From NCBI RefSeq assembly GCF_002237595.1, contig NZ_CP022529.1, forward strand, positions 2,976,001 to 3,040,000: DNA of 64,000 nucleotides. Direction: 5' to 3'. This document shows positions 33,977 through 42,369 of this stretch, piece after piece. Source of the DNA: Labrenzia sp. VG12 (lineage in GTDB: Bacteria; Pseudomonadota; Alphaproteobacteria; Rhizobiales; Stappiaceae). The notes under the pieces are model-generated. The model worked only from the letters and a program-made list of their open reading frames with translations. It made no database searches and was not told the origin of the DNA. The first letter of the stretch is position 1; every line of letters starts with the position of its first letter. The position numbers were made by a program, and so were the translations under genes.

Positions 33977-35080
33977 ATGAACATCGCTTCCGTCGAGATC
34001 TTCCGGCACGATCTGCCGGTGAAAAACGGCCCCTACAAGATGGCCAATGCCGAGGTCTGGTCGCTGCAAACCACCCTCGTCAAGCTGGCCTCAGACACAG
34101 GCCTGACCGGCTGGGGGGAAACCTGCCCGGTCGGGCCGACCTATGCGGAGGCTCATGCGGCCGGCGCGCAGGCGGCATTGCAGCAGATCGCACCCGCGCT
34201 GATCGGCAAGCCTGTGCAACCGTTGAAAATCAACCGGCTCATGCAGGGGCAGCTCAACGGCCACAATTACGCTAAGGCCGCCGTCGACATCGCCGTTCAC
34301 GACCTGCTTGGCAAACATCTTGGCCTTGGTGTCGCAGTGCTTCTCGGCGGCGCTGCCACCGACAGCGTGCCGTCCTACTTTGCCACCGGTGTCGGCGCAC
34401 CGGACGAGATCGCCCGCATTGCCGCTGAAAAGCAGCAGGAAGGCTATCCGCGCCTGCAGGTCAAGCTGGGCGGACGGCCGGTGGAACTCGACATTGAGAC
34501 CATCCGCAAGGTCTGGGAGAAGATCAGGGGATCGGGCATGCGCCTTGCCGTTGACGGCAATCGTGGCTGGACAACCCGCGATGCGCTTCGCATCTGCCGC
34601 GAGTGTCCTGATGTCCCCTTTGTCCTGGAACAGCCCTGTAACCGGATCGAGGATCTGGAAAAGGTCCGCCCGCAGATCCAGCACGCCCTCTACATGGACG
34701 AGAACGGCACGGATCTTGCAACCATAATCCGGGCGGTAGGAACGGGGCTGGTCGACGGCTTCGGCATGAAGGTCACCCGGATCGGCGGACTGCAGCAGAT
34801 GGCTGCGTTCCGGGATATCTGCGAAGCCGTCAACCTGCCCCATACCTGCGACGATGCCTGGGGCGGCGATGTCATCGCCGCCGCCTGCACCCATATCGCC
34901 GCCACCGTCAAACCCTCATTGCTGGAAGGTGTCTGGCTGGCCGAACCGATGATCGAGGGCAGCTATTCGCTCGGTGAAGGCGTCCGGATCAGGAACGGCC
35001 ACATCCGCCTGCCGCAAGGCCCCGGACTTGGCGTTGAACCGGATGAAAGCCTGTTCGGTTCACCCGTCGCCGCTTTTTGA
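33977..35080 (+). CDS. hpbD: Enolase-superfamily epimerase, 4-hydroxyproline betaine 2-epimerase-like
   Basis: 367 residues, mandelate racemase subgroup. By memory it resembles HpbD of Pelagibaca bermudensis along its whole length, including IFRHDLPVKNGPYK, GWGETCPVGPTYAEAHA, GHNYAKAAVDIAVHDL, RLQVKLGGRPVELDIETIRK, AVDGNRGWTTRDALR and LPHTCDDAWGGD. Catalytic lysines are in LQVKLG and GFGMKVTRIGG. Metal ligands are the Asp of VDGNRGW, the Glu of VLEQPCN and the acidic residue in YMDENGTD. HpbD interconverts trans-4-hydroxy-L-proline betaine and its cis-D form. The methyltransferase upstream and two SDR genes downstream suit a betaine catabolic operon. Other N-methylated proline substrates are possible. 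Confidence 0.85.
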   Translation: MNIASVEIFRHDLPVKNGPYKMANAEVWSLQTTLVKLASDTGLTGWGETCPVGPTYAEAHAAGAQAALQQIAPALIGKPVQPLKINRLMQGQLNGHNYAKAAVDIAVHDLLGKHLGLGVAVLLGGAATDSVPSYFATGVGAPDEIARIAAEKQQEGYPRLQVKLGGRPVELDIETIRKVWEKIRGSGMRLAVDGNRGWTTRDALRICRECPDVPFVLEQPCNRIEDLEKVRPQIQHALYMDENGTDLATIIRAVGTGLVDGFGMKVTRIGGLQQMAAFRDICEAVNLPHTCDDAWGGDVIAAACTHIAATVKPSLLEGVWLAEPMIEGSYSLGEGVRIRNGHIRLPQGPGLGVEPDESLFGSPVAAF

Positions 35081-35095
35081 TCAGGAGACTTTGAA

Positions 35096-35827
35096 ATGCG
35101 TTTCTCAGGCAAGAAGGCTCTTGTCACCGGCGCAGCCGGCGGCATGGGCCGGGTGATCACGCAGATGCTGCGCACGGAAGGCGCGGTTACCGCCGTTGCC
35201 GACATGAATTGCGACGGCCTGGAGACGGATGTCGATCTGCCCGGCGACCTCCTGGACAGATCCTACAGCGACGGACTTGCACAGGCGGCCGCGGACGCGC
35301 TCGGCGGCCTCGACATCATCATCAACAATGCCGGGGTCATCACGCGCGGCCCTGTCACGGACACAAGCGACCGCGACTGGGATCTTTCGGTGGGCGTCAA
35401 TGTCGAGGCGCCTTTCCGGATCTGCCGGGCGGGCATTCCAATCCTGGCGGCAGGAGGCGGTGGCACCATCGTCAACCTCGCCTCCTGCTGGGGCGTGCAT
35501 CCGGGTCCCAATCACGCGCTCTATTGCATGACCAAGGCAGCGATTGCCTCGCTCACCCAATGCATGGGCCGGGACCATGCTCATCAGGGGGTCCGCATCA
35601 ACGCGGTCTGCCCGAACGAGGTCGACACGCCGATGCTGCGCACCGGTTTTGAAAAACGAGGCTTCGATCCGGAAACCGCGATTGACGCGCTCGGCAAGAC
35701 GGTTCCGCTCGGCCGGGTCGCGAAGCCGGACGATATAGCCGATGTGGTCCTGTTTCTCGCGTCTGATGCGGCCCGCTACATGTGCGGCGCGCTGGTCGAA
35801 GTCAATGGCGGAAAGTCGGTCGCATGA
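35096..35827 (+). CDS. Short-chain dehydrogenase/reductase
   Basis: 243 residues, classical SDR. Cofactor motif VTGAAGGMGRVI, NNAG in IIINNAGVITRG, Ser in VNLASCWG and the YxxxK site in ALYCMTKAAIAS. The tail ARYMCGALVEVNGGKSVA is the usual C-terminus. It starts 15 bases after the epimerase and overlaps the next SDR by 4 bases, so it belongs to the same operon. It probably oxidises a hydroxyl or reduces a carbonyl of a pathway intermediate; the substrate is unknown. Confidence 0.92.
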   Translation: MRFSGKKALVTGAAGGMGRVITQMLRTEGAVTAVADMNCDGLETDVDLPGDLLDRSYSDGLAQAAADALGGLDIIINNAGVITRGPVTDTSDRDWDLSVGVNVEAPFRICRAGIPILAAGGGGTIVNLASCWGVHPGPNHALYCMTKAAIASLTQCMGRDHAHQGVRINAVCPNEVDTPMLRTGFEKRGFDPETAIDALGKTVPLGRVAKPDDIADVVLFLASDAARYMCGALVEVNGGKSVA

Positions 35828-36558
35828 AACGGTTCGAGGGCAAGGTCGCGCTGGTCACCGGCGGCCGCAGTGGCATCGGTCGAGCCATCGCGGTCCGTCT
35901 GAGGGAGGAAGGAGCCCGGGTGTTCACCGCACAGCGCGGCGCGGATCCTGACTTTGATCATGTTGTGGCGGATTTCACCGATCCGGAAGCTCCGGCAAAG
36001 GTTGTCGGCGAAGTCATGTCCAGAGCGCAGCAGCTGGATGTGCTGGTCAACAATGCCGGCGTGATGCAGGAAGCTTCTATCGAGGCCATGAGCCTTGCCG
36101 ACTGGCAGCGCTCGCTTGCCGTCAATCTCACAGCGCCCTTCCTGACCATCAAAGGCGCCCTGCCGCATCTGCGTGCCACCAGAGGCGCCATCGTGAATAT
36201 CGGCTCCATCGAAGGCATTGGCTGCAATCCGAACCATGCGGCCTACTCTGCCTCGAAGGCCGGGCTGCACGGCCTGACCCGGGCCGTTGCCGTCGATCAC
36301 GGTCCGGACGCCATCCGCTGCAACGCAGTCGCACCCGGCTGGATCGATACAGATCTCAATCTCGACTTCATCGAGACCATGCCGGATCCGGACGCCTTCC
36401 GGCGCGGTGTCGGCGCGATCCACCCGGTCAAGCGCACGGGCAAACCGGAAGAGGTCGCAGCGCTTGTGGCTTTCCTGGCAGCCGAAGAAAGCGGTTTCAT
36501 CACGGGTCAGGTCTATACCGTTGACGGCGGCCGCATGACCCGGCTCAGCCTGCCATGA
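35824..36558 (+). CDS. Short-chain dehydrogenase/reductase
   Basis: 244 residues from the ATG at 35824, which overlaps the TGA of the first SDR. Cofactor motif VTGGRSGIGRAI, NNAG in VLVNNAGVMQE, Ser in VNIGSIEGIG and the YxxxK site in AAYSASKAGLHG. The tail is GFITGQVYTVDGGRM. It differs enough from its neighbour to act at another step or on another stereoisomer. Its 3' end overlaps the convergent LysR gene by 46 bases, with both frames intact. Confidence 0.92.
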   Translation: MKRFEGKVALVTGGRSGIGRAIAVRLREEGARVFTAQRGADPDFDHVVADFTDPEAPAKVVGEVMSRAQQLDVLVNNAGVMQEASIEAMSLADWQRSLAVNLTAPFLTIKGALPHLRATRGAIVNIGSIEGIGCNPNHAAYSASKAGLHGLTRAVAVDHGPDAIRCNAVAPGWIDTDLNLDFIETMPDPDAFRRGVGAIHPVKRTGKPEEVAALVAFLAAEESGFITGQVYTVDGGRMTRLSLP

Positions 36559-37424
36559 CCCTGGGCCCGAAACGCCTTGCGGATGGCTGTTTTCATTGTC
36601 TCGGCCAACGGTTCCTCCACGTCTTCGGCCGTGCCAATGACAAGACGCGATTTGGGCATCTCCGGAAACCCTTGTTCTTCCCCCAGCACGGTCAGGTGCG
36701 GTTCAACAGAAGATCTGCCCAGGAGGCCGATGGCGATGCCTGCTTCTACGGCTGAGGTCACACCGGACACGCTCTGGCTGGAAAACACGATGCGGTAGGG
36801 CTTGCCCCGGCGCTCCAGAGCCTCGATGGCCGCATCCCGCCACCAGCAGGCCCGGTCGAACAGGGCAACGGGAACCGGCTCTGCGCTGTCCAGCTTCAAA
36901 TGGCCTGAGGCGACCCAGCAGGTCGGATCCTCGTGGACCACTTCCTCGCCGGTTTCCGGACTTTCAACCTCGTAGACGGCCAGATCGAGCTGGCCCTTCC
37001 GCAGCATTCCGGGAAACTCCGTGCTCAGCGAACAGGTGACGTCCAGATCCACCTGCGGATGAGACTGGGCGAAGGCCCCAAGGATCTCGGCCAGTTTGGC
37101 GCGGCCATGATCATCCGGAATGGCCAGGCGTAATTTTCCCCGCAGACCATCGGAGGTGATCTCCCGCAAGGCGGCATCCAGCCGTCCGGTCACTTCCCTG
37201 GCAACCGGCAAGAGTTTCTGCCCGGTTTCCGTCAGGCTGACGCCTCGCCCGGTCCGGTCGAACACCTCACGCCCGAGCACCTCTTCCAGCCGCATGATCT
37301 GCAGGCTGGTTGCCGATTGCGAGCGGCCGATCAACCCGGCGCCTTCGGTGATGCTGCCGCTTCCGGCAACGGCAAGGAACGTCCGGAGCAGGTCGCTATC
37401 AAGTGACATCATCTGTTTTTTCAA
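36513..37424 (-). CDS. LysR family transcriptional regulator
   Basis: 303 residues. The helix-turn-helix is DLLRTFLAVAGSGSITEGAGLIGRSQSATSLQIMRLEEVLGREVFDRTGRGVSLTETGQ; the effector domain begins about residue 92 (GKLRLAIPDDHGRAKLAEIL). It faces the permease gene across a 78-base gap holding an ATTCG-N5-CGAAT palindrome, so autoregulation and control of the permease are likely. Its tail overlaps the end of the second SDR gene. Confidence 0.92.
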   Translation of the reverse strand: MKKQMMSLDSDLLRTFLAVAGSGSITEGAGLIGRSQSATSLQIMRLEEVLGREVFDRTGRGVSLTETGQKLLPVAREVTGRLDAALREITSDGLRGKLRLAIPDDHGRAKLAEILGAFAQSHPQVDLDVTCSLSTEFPGMLRKGQLDLAVYEVESPETGEEVVHEDPTCWVASGHLKLDSAEPVPVALFDRACWWRDAAIEALERRGKPYRIVFSSQSVSGVTSAVEAGIAIGLLGRSSVEPHLTVLGEEQGFPEMPKSRLVIGTAEDVEEPLAETMKTAIRKAFRAQGHGRLSRVMRPPSTV

Positions 37425-37441
37425 TATCCGTTATTCAAGAT

Positions 37442-37456
37442 ATTCGTTTTCCGAAT
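37442..37456. promoter_or_regulatory. LysR-type box in the LysR-permease divergent promoter
   Basis: ATTCG-TTTTC-CGAAT is a perfect 15-base inverted repeat containing the T-N11-A core of LysR-type boxes, midway between the LysR start (37424) and the permease start (37503). Binding by the adjacent LysR protein is inference. Confidence 0.5.
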
Positions 37457-37502
37457 GAGTTGATCATAACTATCATTCGAGCGTCAACAACAGGAGGTTC
37501 CC

Positions 37503-38525
37503 TTGCAAGACCGGACGGTTTCATCAACGCCCCTCAGGATCCGCCCCATCTTGTTTGGGAGCGTGTTGCTTTGCGCTGTCGTTTCGGCCTGGCTCTGGCC
37601 CAGCCTGCTCCGGGAGGGCCTGCTGTTCACCGGCGAGGGACTTGTCGAAGTCGCACCGCTTGTCCTTCCAGGCATCGCCCTGACAGCCTGGATCATGGCC
37701 AGCGGTGCGGACAGACTGATCGGCAAGGCCTTTGAAGGCCGCCTGTTTCCCGCCGTTCTGGCCGCCGCGGCCATCGGGGCCATTACCCCTGTCTGCGGCG
37801 TCACTGTGTTACCGCTGATGGTCGGGTTGCTTGCGGCCGGGGTTCCCCTCGCCCCGGTGATGGCGTTCTGGCTGTCCTCTCCCGTCACCGACCCTGCAAT
37901 GCTGGCGACGACAGCGGCAACGCTCGGACTGGCCTTTGCTATCGGCAAGACCATCTCCGCCTTTGGCCTGGGACTTCTCGGCGGCATGGTAACGGCTGCG
38001 TTGACCGGCAGCGAGGGTGGTCAGTCGGCTTTGCGCAAAGGCGGGTTGACCAACTCCCTGACGACGTCCTGCAGCTGCGGACCGTCCACCTTCGAGCCGC
38101 GGATCTGGCAAACCAGGGAACGCCGCCGCGCCTTTGCCAAACAGGCCTTGGCCACAACACGGCTGATCCTGATCTGCCTGATCCCCGCATTCTTTGCAGA
38201 ATATGCACTCAACGCCGCACTGACCCCCGGCGCGCTGGCCGCCTATGTCGGCGAAGACACATGGTGGGCAATCCCGGCTGCCGTCTTTGTCGGCGCCCCC
38301 GCCTATATCGACGGGTACGCCGCCCTCCCCTTGACTCGCGGTCTCATCGACAATGGCATGTCTCCGGGGGCAGCCATGGCCTTTCTCGTCTCCGGCGGCG
38401 TTGTCAGCATCTGGGGCGCTCTGGCGATCTTCCCCGTGCTGCGGTTACGCCCGTTCCTGCTCTATCTGGGACTGGCTGTCACAGGTTCGCTGCTGGCCGG
38501 ATACGGCTTTGGCTGGGTGGTTTGA
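37503..38525 (+). CDS. Permease, DUF318/ArsP-like
   Basis: 340 residues with about eight to ten hydrophobic helices. It starts at a TTG with AGGAGG 6 bases upstream. AAAIGAITPVCGVTVLPLMVGLLAAGVPLAPVMAFWLSSP corresponds to the conserved Cys-containing helix pair of the DUF318/UPF0718 permeases, and the symmetric second half has GAPAYIDGYAALPLTRGLIDNGMSPGAAMAF. A soluble loop carries TTSCSCGPSTFEP, a Cys-x-Cys element that could bind a metal or metalloid. ArsP members of this family export methylated arsenicals. The substrate here is not known. Confidence 0.8.
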   Translation: MQDRTVSSTPLRIRPILFGSVLLCAVVSAWLWPSLLREGLLFTGEGLVEVAPLVLPGIALTAWIMASGADRLIGKAFEGRLFPAVLAAAAIGAITPVCGVTVLPLMVGLLAAGVPLAPVMAFWLSSPVTDPAMLATTAATLGLAFAIGKTISAFGLGLLGGMVTAALTGSEGGQSALRKGGLTNSLTTSCSCGPSTFEPRIWQTRERRRAFAKQALATTRLILICLIPAFFAEYALNAALTPGALAAYVGEDTWWAIPAAVFVGAPAYIDGYAALPLTRGLIDNGMSPGAAMAFLVSGGVVSIWGALAIFPVLRLRPFLLYLGLAVTGSLLAGYGFGWVV

Positions 38526-38542
38526 GGCTTCTGATACCCGCC

Positions 38543-38580
38543 CGGGAGTTTGCAGCCCGTCCTTCGAGCCGCCGGCCAGG
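38543..38580. repeat. Degenerate copy of the intergenic repeat seen at 15851
   Basis: Between the convergent permease and oxidoreductase genes, CGGGAGTTTGCAGCCCGTCC and the following bases match about 30 of 37 positions of 15851-15887 (CGGGAGTGTGCAACCAGTCC...). Both copies lie between convergent genes, which is common for repeats of this type. Confidence 0.5.
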
Positions 38581-38595
38581 CAAAAATGCGAGAAT

Positions 38596-39936
38596 TCACT
38601 CCTCGGCAGCCCGCCATTCCTTCCAGCGCAGAACCGCATTGGCGCCGATCTCGCGAAAGGGCTGCGGCGGCAGTTTTTTTGGCCTCGTCTCCGCACCAAA
38701 ATGCCGGGTGATGTCGCTTGTAACACCCAGGGCGAGCTCGGCTGCCCCGATCCCGGTCAATGTTCCGCGCGCCGTGCCGAGGCCGTTCTGGACGCAGCCG
38801 GAATAGACCCCGTCCTCCAGTTCGCGCAGGACAGCAACGCCATTGAGAGACAGGCAGAGATGGCCGGCCCACTTGTATTCCATTTCAAGACCGGCCAGTT
38901 GCGGAAACCGTCGATCAAATTTTCGCTGCATCACGGCAGCCGCCCGGGCCACATGCTTGCCGGACAGGCGCATGTCAGGCTTCAGAACCGCACAGGTACG
39001 CGTGACGATCCGGTTGCCCCCCTGGCCGGTGTCGATCCGGCGCAGGGTCGTGCCCATCGGATCGGACGGCGTGATCCCCCAACGCGGCGCACCGCCGAGT
39101 TTCCCGAGCGCCTCCGCATCCAGTTCAGGTGTCATCACCGCGAACAGGAACAGCTGCATCAGCCGGTCCCGCTCAAAACCAAAACTTTCAAGGTGGCCGT
39201 TGACGGTCAGAATGATCTTGCCAGTGCTCACACGCCCCTTGGGCGTGGTGACCTGCCAGTCGGCACCTTGCCGTGAGAACGCCGTTGCCGGGCTCATTTC
39301 GAAACTGCGGACGCCCTGACGGCGCAGCCCGGCGGCAAGTCCGCGAATATAGCCAGCCGGCTGCAGCATCACCGTCCCGGGCGTATAGAGCCCTGCCGCA
39401 TAGTGCGCACTGCCGGTCAGATCCTTCATCTGCGCCCGGTCCAGCAGTTCAAAATCCTCCCCGAGGCTGGCCAGATGCTCGGCGTAACTGCGGTTATGCG
39501 CCTCCGCCTTGGCACTGGCCGCACCGTTGATCTTGCCCGCCGGATCGAAATAGTTCGCATCGATCTGGTAATCGGCAACGGCCTCCCCCGCGAAGGCGAT
39601 GGCCTGGCGATTGAGCGCGATGAGCGACCTGTCGTCCCCTGCGCCCGCGTAATCCTCCGATGTCAGTTCATGCGGCAGGTCGATCATGAAGCCGGAATTG
39701 CGCCCGGCCGAACTGTCGGCAATCGCCATGGCATCCAGCACCACGACGTTCAGAGCGCTATCAATCTGTTTGAGACGCCTTGCAGCGCTGAGGCCGGCGA
39801 ACCCCGCGCCGATGATGGTCACATCGGCACGAATGTCGCCGCACAGCACATCAACCGCCGGAGCCTCCGGCAGGATCCTGTTCCAGGCCGCCGGTCCTTG
39901 CAGGCAAGGCAGAGAGCTGGCGGCCCGCGTCGTCAT
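38596..39936 (-). CDS. FAD-dependent oxidoreductase (DAO family, OrdL/PuuB-like)
   Basis: 446 residues. The FAD-binding motif is ADVTIIGAGFAGLSAARRL, followed by the typical SSAGRNSGFMIDLPHE segment of the glycine/D-amino-acid oxidase superfamily. The C-terminal AGHLCLSLNGVAVLRELEDGVYSGCVQNGLGTARGTLTG binds the flavin ring. The N-terminal WNRILPEAP resembles the OrdL/PuuB group of amine oxidases. It overlaps the aldehyde dehydrogenase stop by 4 bases. With DHDPS-family and aldehyde dehydrogenase partners it could act as a cis-4-hydroxy-D-proline oxidase, or as a secondary-amine oxidase. Confidence 0.88.
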   Translation of the reverse strand: MTTRAASSLPCLQGPAAWNRILPEAPAVDVLCGDIRADVTIIGAGFAGLSAARRLKQIDSALNVVVLDAMAIADSSAGRNSGFMIDLPHELTSEDYAGAGDDRSLIALNRQAIAFAGEAVADYQIDANYFDPAGKINGAASAKAEAHNRSYAEHLASLGEDFELLDRAQMKDLTGSAHYAAGLYTPGTVMLQPAGYIRGLAAGLRRQGVRSFEMSPATAFSRQGADWQVTTPKGRVSTGKIILTVNGHLESFGFERDRLMQLFLFAVMTPELDAEALGKLGGAPRWGITPSDPMGTTLRRIDTGQGGNRIVTRTCAVLKPDMRLSGKHVARAAAVMQRKFDRRFPQLAGLEMEYKWAGHLCLSLNGVAVLRELEDGVYSGCVQNGLGTARGTLTGIGAAELALGVTSDITRHFGAETRPKKLPPQPFREIGANAVLRWKEWRAAEE

Positions 39937-41432
39937 CCGACAGCCTCGTCCTCGTCATCGGAGAGATCCAGCCAGATGGTCTTCAGCTGGGTGTACTGGT
40001 CATGGGCGGCCAGGCTGTTGTCGCGCCCGCCGAAACCGGACTGTTTGAAGCCGCCGAATGGCGTGGTGATGTCGCCTTCGCCGAAGCAATTGACCGTCAC
40101 CGTGCCAGCCCGGATGGCGCGCGCACCGCGCAGGGCCTTCTTGGCATTGGAGGTGAAGATCGATGCCGCCAGGCCATAGTCCGTGGCATTGGCCATGTCG
40201 ATGGCTTCGTCGAACCCTTGCACGGTCAAGACGCTCAGGACCGGACCGAAGATCTCTTCCCTGGCAATCGTCGAAGACGCATCGACCTCCAGCACGGTCG
40301 GTTCCACATAGGCGCCATCATGGCTCTTGCCCCCCATCAGCACCGTTGCACCGGTGTCGAGATAGGAACAGACCTTGTTGAAATGGGCGCTTGAGACAAG
40401 CGCGCCGACCCGGTGTTCCGGATCAAGCGGATCGCCCAGGGTCCACTCCCGGGCATGTGCCAGGATCCGCTCCAACAGCGCGTCCTTGATTTCCGCTTCC
40501 ACGATCAGACGGGAACTTGCCGAGCAGTTTTCGCCCATGTTCCAGAAAGCACCGTTGACCACATGGGCGGCCACACGGTCGAGATTGTCGGCGTCCTTCA
40601 GAACGACGCTCGGATTCTTGCCGCCCATTTCCAGGACGACCTCTTTCAGGTTGCTGTCGGCGGCGTAGCGCAGGAAGCGACGACCGGTTTCAGTCGAGCC
40701 CGTGAAGGACACCATGTCGACATCCATGTGCCGGCCAAGTGGCTCGCCGACTTCAGGGCCGGTGCCCGGCACCACGTTGAAGACACCGCGCGGAATGCCG
40801 GCCTCCATGGCCAGTTCGGCAACACGCAAGGCCGTCAGCGAGGTTTCTTCCGCCGGCTTGACGATCACCGAACAGCCGGCGGCAAGCGCCGGACCGATCT
40901 TCCAGGCCAGCATCAGAAGCGGGAAATTCCAGGGCAGCACCAGCCCGACCACACCGATCGGCTCCCGAACCAGCATCGCGATATGATCGTCGGAGGCAGG
41001 CGACACCTGATCATAGATCTTGTCGATCGCCTCGGCATGCCATTTCAGGCAGTGAATAGTCTCCGGAACATCGACGGTTTCGCAATCGAAGATGGTCTTG
41101 CCGCTGTCGAGGCTTTCCATCACCGCCAGTTCGCGCCGGTTGCGGGTCAGCAGCTTGGCAAAGCGGATCAGGATATCCTTGCGCTCACCGGGATGCAGCT
41201 TCGACCAACGCCCGTCCTCAAACGCCTCTCGCGCCTTCAGGACGGCAAAATCGACATCCTCCGCGCCGCAGGCCGCAACCTCGGCCAGGGTCTCGCCCGT
41301 TGCCGGATTGACGGTTGAAAATGTCTTGCCAGAGTGCGCCGGCCGGTAGCTGCCATCGACAAAGGCATTGGTCGGCAGGGTGAGCTTGGCGGCCAGGGCC
41401 TTGTATTCGTCACGTGTCAGAAGATCGGTCAT
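39933..41432 (-). CDS. NAD(P)-dependent aldehyde dehydrogenase
   Basis: 499 residues from the ATG at 41432; the frame extends upstream only inside the next gene. ALDH features are VGLVLPWNFPLLMLAWK, the catalytic Glu in VVLEMGGKNPSVVLKD and the catalytic Cys in NMGENCSASSRLIV. The C-terminal GGFKQSGFGGRDNSLAAHDQYTQLKTIWLDL resembles PuuC-type enzymes. It is coupled to the FAD oxidoreductase and lies 2 bases from the DHDPS-family gene. A 2-oxoglutarate semialdehyde dehydrogenase role would complete a hydroxyproline pathway; a gamma-aminobutyraldehyde type substrate is the alternative. Confidence 0.92.
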   Translation of the reverse strand: MTDLLTRDEYKALAAKLTLPTNAFVDGSYRPAHSGKTFSTVNPATGETLAEVAACGAEDVDFAVLKAREAFEDGRWSKLHPGERKDILIRFAKLLTRNRRELAVMESLDSGKTIFDCETVDVPETIHCLKWHAEAIDKIYDQVSPASDDHIAMLVREPIGVVGLVLPWNFPLLMLAWKIGPALAAGCSVIVKPAEETSLTALRVAELAMEAGIPRGVFNVVPGTGPEVGEPLGRHMDVDMVSFTGSTETGRRFLRYAADSNLKEVVLEMGGKNPSVVLKDADNLDRVAAHVVNGAFWNMGENCSASSRLIVEAEIKDALLERILAHAREWTLGDPLDPEHRVGALVSSAHFNKVCSYLDTGATVLMGGKSHDGAYVEPTVLEVDASSTIAREEIFGPVLSVLTVQGFDEAIDMANATDYGLAASIFTSNAKKALRGARAIRAGTVTVNCFGEGDITTPFGGFKQSGFGGRDNSLAAHDQYTQLKTIWLDLSDDEDEAVG

Positions 41433-41434
41433 GG

Positions 41435-42352
41435 TCACGCCCCCGCCGTGATGTCTTCGATAGTGGATTTCAGAACGCGGACGACCTGGTCCAGCTGGCG
41501 TTTGTCGTCCTTGTTGAGCGCCTTCAGCGGTGGCCGCGGCGGACCGGCATAAAGCCCGCACATCTCGACGCCATGCTTGACGCACTGGATGAACTTGCCG
41601 CCCTGCTCAAGGACCCGCATCAACGGCATCATCGCGGACATGATCCGGCGGCCCTTGTCAAAATCCCCGTCAACCGCACAGGCCTGGTAGAGCGCGACAT
41701 GTTCCTTTGGCAGAAAGTTGGAACCGGCACAGACCCAGCTGCGCGCACCCCAGGCAAAAAATTCAAGCGCCTGGTCGTCCATGCCGCAGGACATCTGGAT
41801 ATGTGGATAGTCGCGGGCCAGCAGATGCACCCGGTTGATGTCGCCCGAGCTTTCCTTGATGGCGCAGACATTGCGCGAGCGCCCGACCCGATCGAGGAAT
41901 TCCTCTCCCATGTTGACGCCCATCCGGCCCGGATAGTTGTAGAGCATGATCGGCAGGTCGGCGGCCCGGTCGATGGTCAGGACGTTGAGTGCGTTTTCCC
42001 GTTCCGTCGGCACCGCATAGGGAGGCGTTGCGACCAGGATCGCTTCGGCCCCCATCTTTGCCGCGCCTTCGGCAAGCGCGATGGAATCCGGTGTCCGCAT
42101 GGTCCCGGTGCCGACGATGAGCGGCAGACGTCCATCGAGCCTGTCCTTGGTAAACTGCGCCAGCTCCAGCCGCTCTTCCACGGTCTGGGTATAGTTTTCT
42201 CCCGTGGAGCCCCCGGAAATCAGGCCGTGAACGCCGCTGTCGACAAGGTGATCAATCACCTTTCCAAGCGCGTCCCAAACGACGTTGCCCTCGGCATCAT
42301 AGGGCGTCACGGCAGGCGTATAGATGCCTTCAAAGGTCAGTCTTGGTGTCAT
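41435..42352 (-). CDS. Dihydrodipicolinate synthase family lyase/deaminase
   Basis: 305 residues, class I aldolase TIM barrel. The pyruvate-binding loop is ISGGSTGENYTQTVEER, the active-site Tyr is in MLYNYPGRMGVN and the Schiff-base Lys is in VCAIKESSGDINR. DHDPS relatives include N-acetylneuraminate lyase, keto-deoxy-sugar aldolases and 1-pyrroline-4-hydroxy-2-carboxylate deaminase. Its place between an aldehyde dehydrogenase and a GntR regulator, with a DAO-family oxidase, favours the last of these, but this is inference from context. Confidence 0.9.
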   Translation of the reverse strand: MTPRLTFEGIYTPAVTPYDAEGNVVWDALGKVIDHLVDSGVHGLISGGSTGENYTQTVEERLELAQFTKDRLDGRLPLIVGTGTMRTPDSIALAEGAAKMGAEAILVATPPYAVPTERENALNVLTIDRAADLPIMLYNYPGRMGVNMGEEFLDRVGRSRNVCAIKESSGDINRVHLLARDYPHIQMSCGMDDQALEFFAWGARSWVCAGSNFLPKEHVALYQACAVDGDFDKGRRIMSAMMPLMRVLEQGGKFIQCVKHGVEMCGLYAGPPRPPLKALNKDDKRQLDQVVRVLKSTIEDITAGA

Positions 42353-42369
42353 CCAGATGGTCTCCGGCT

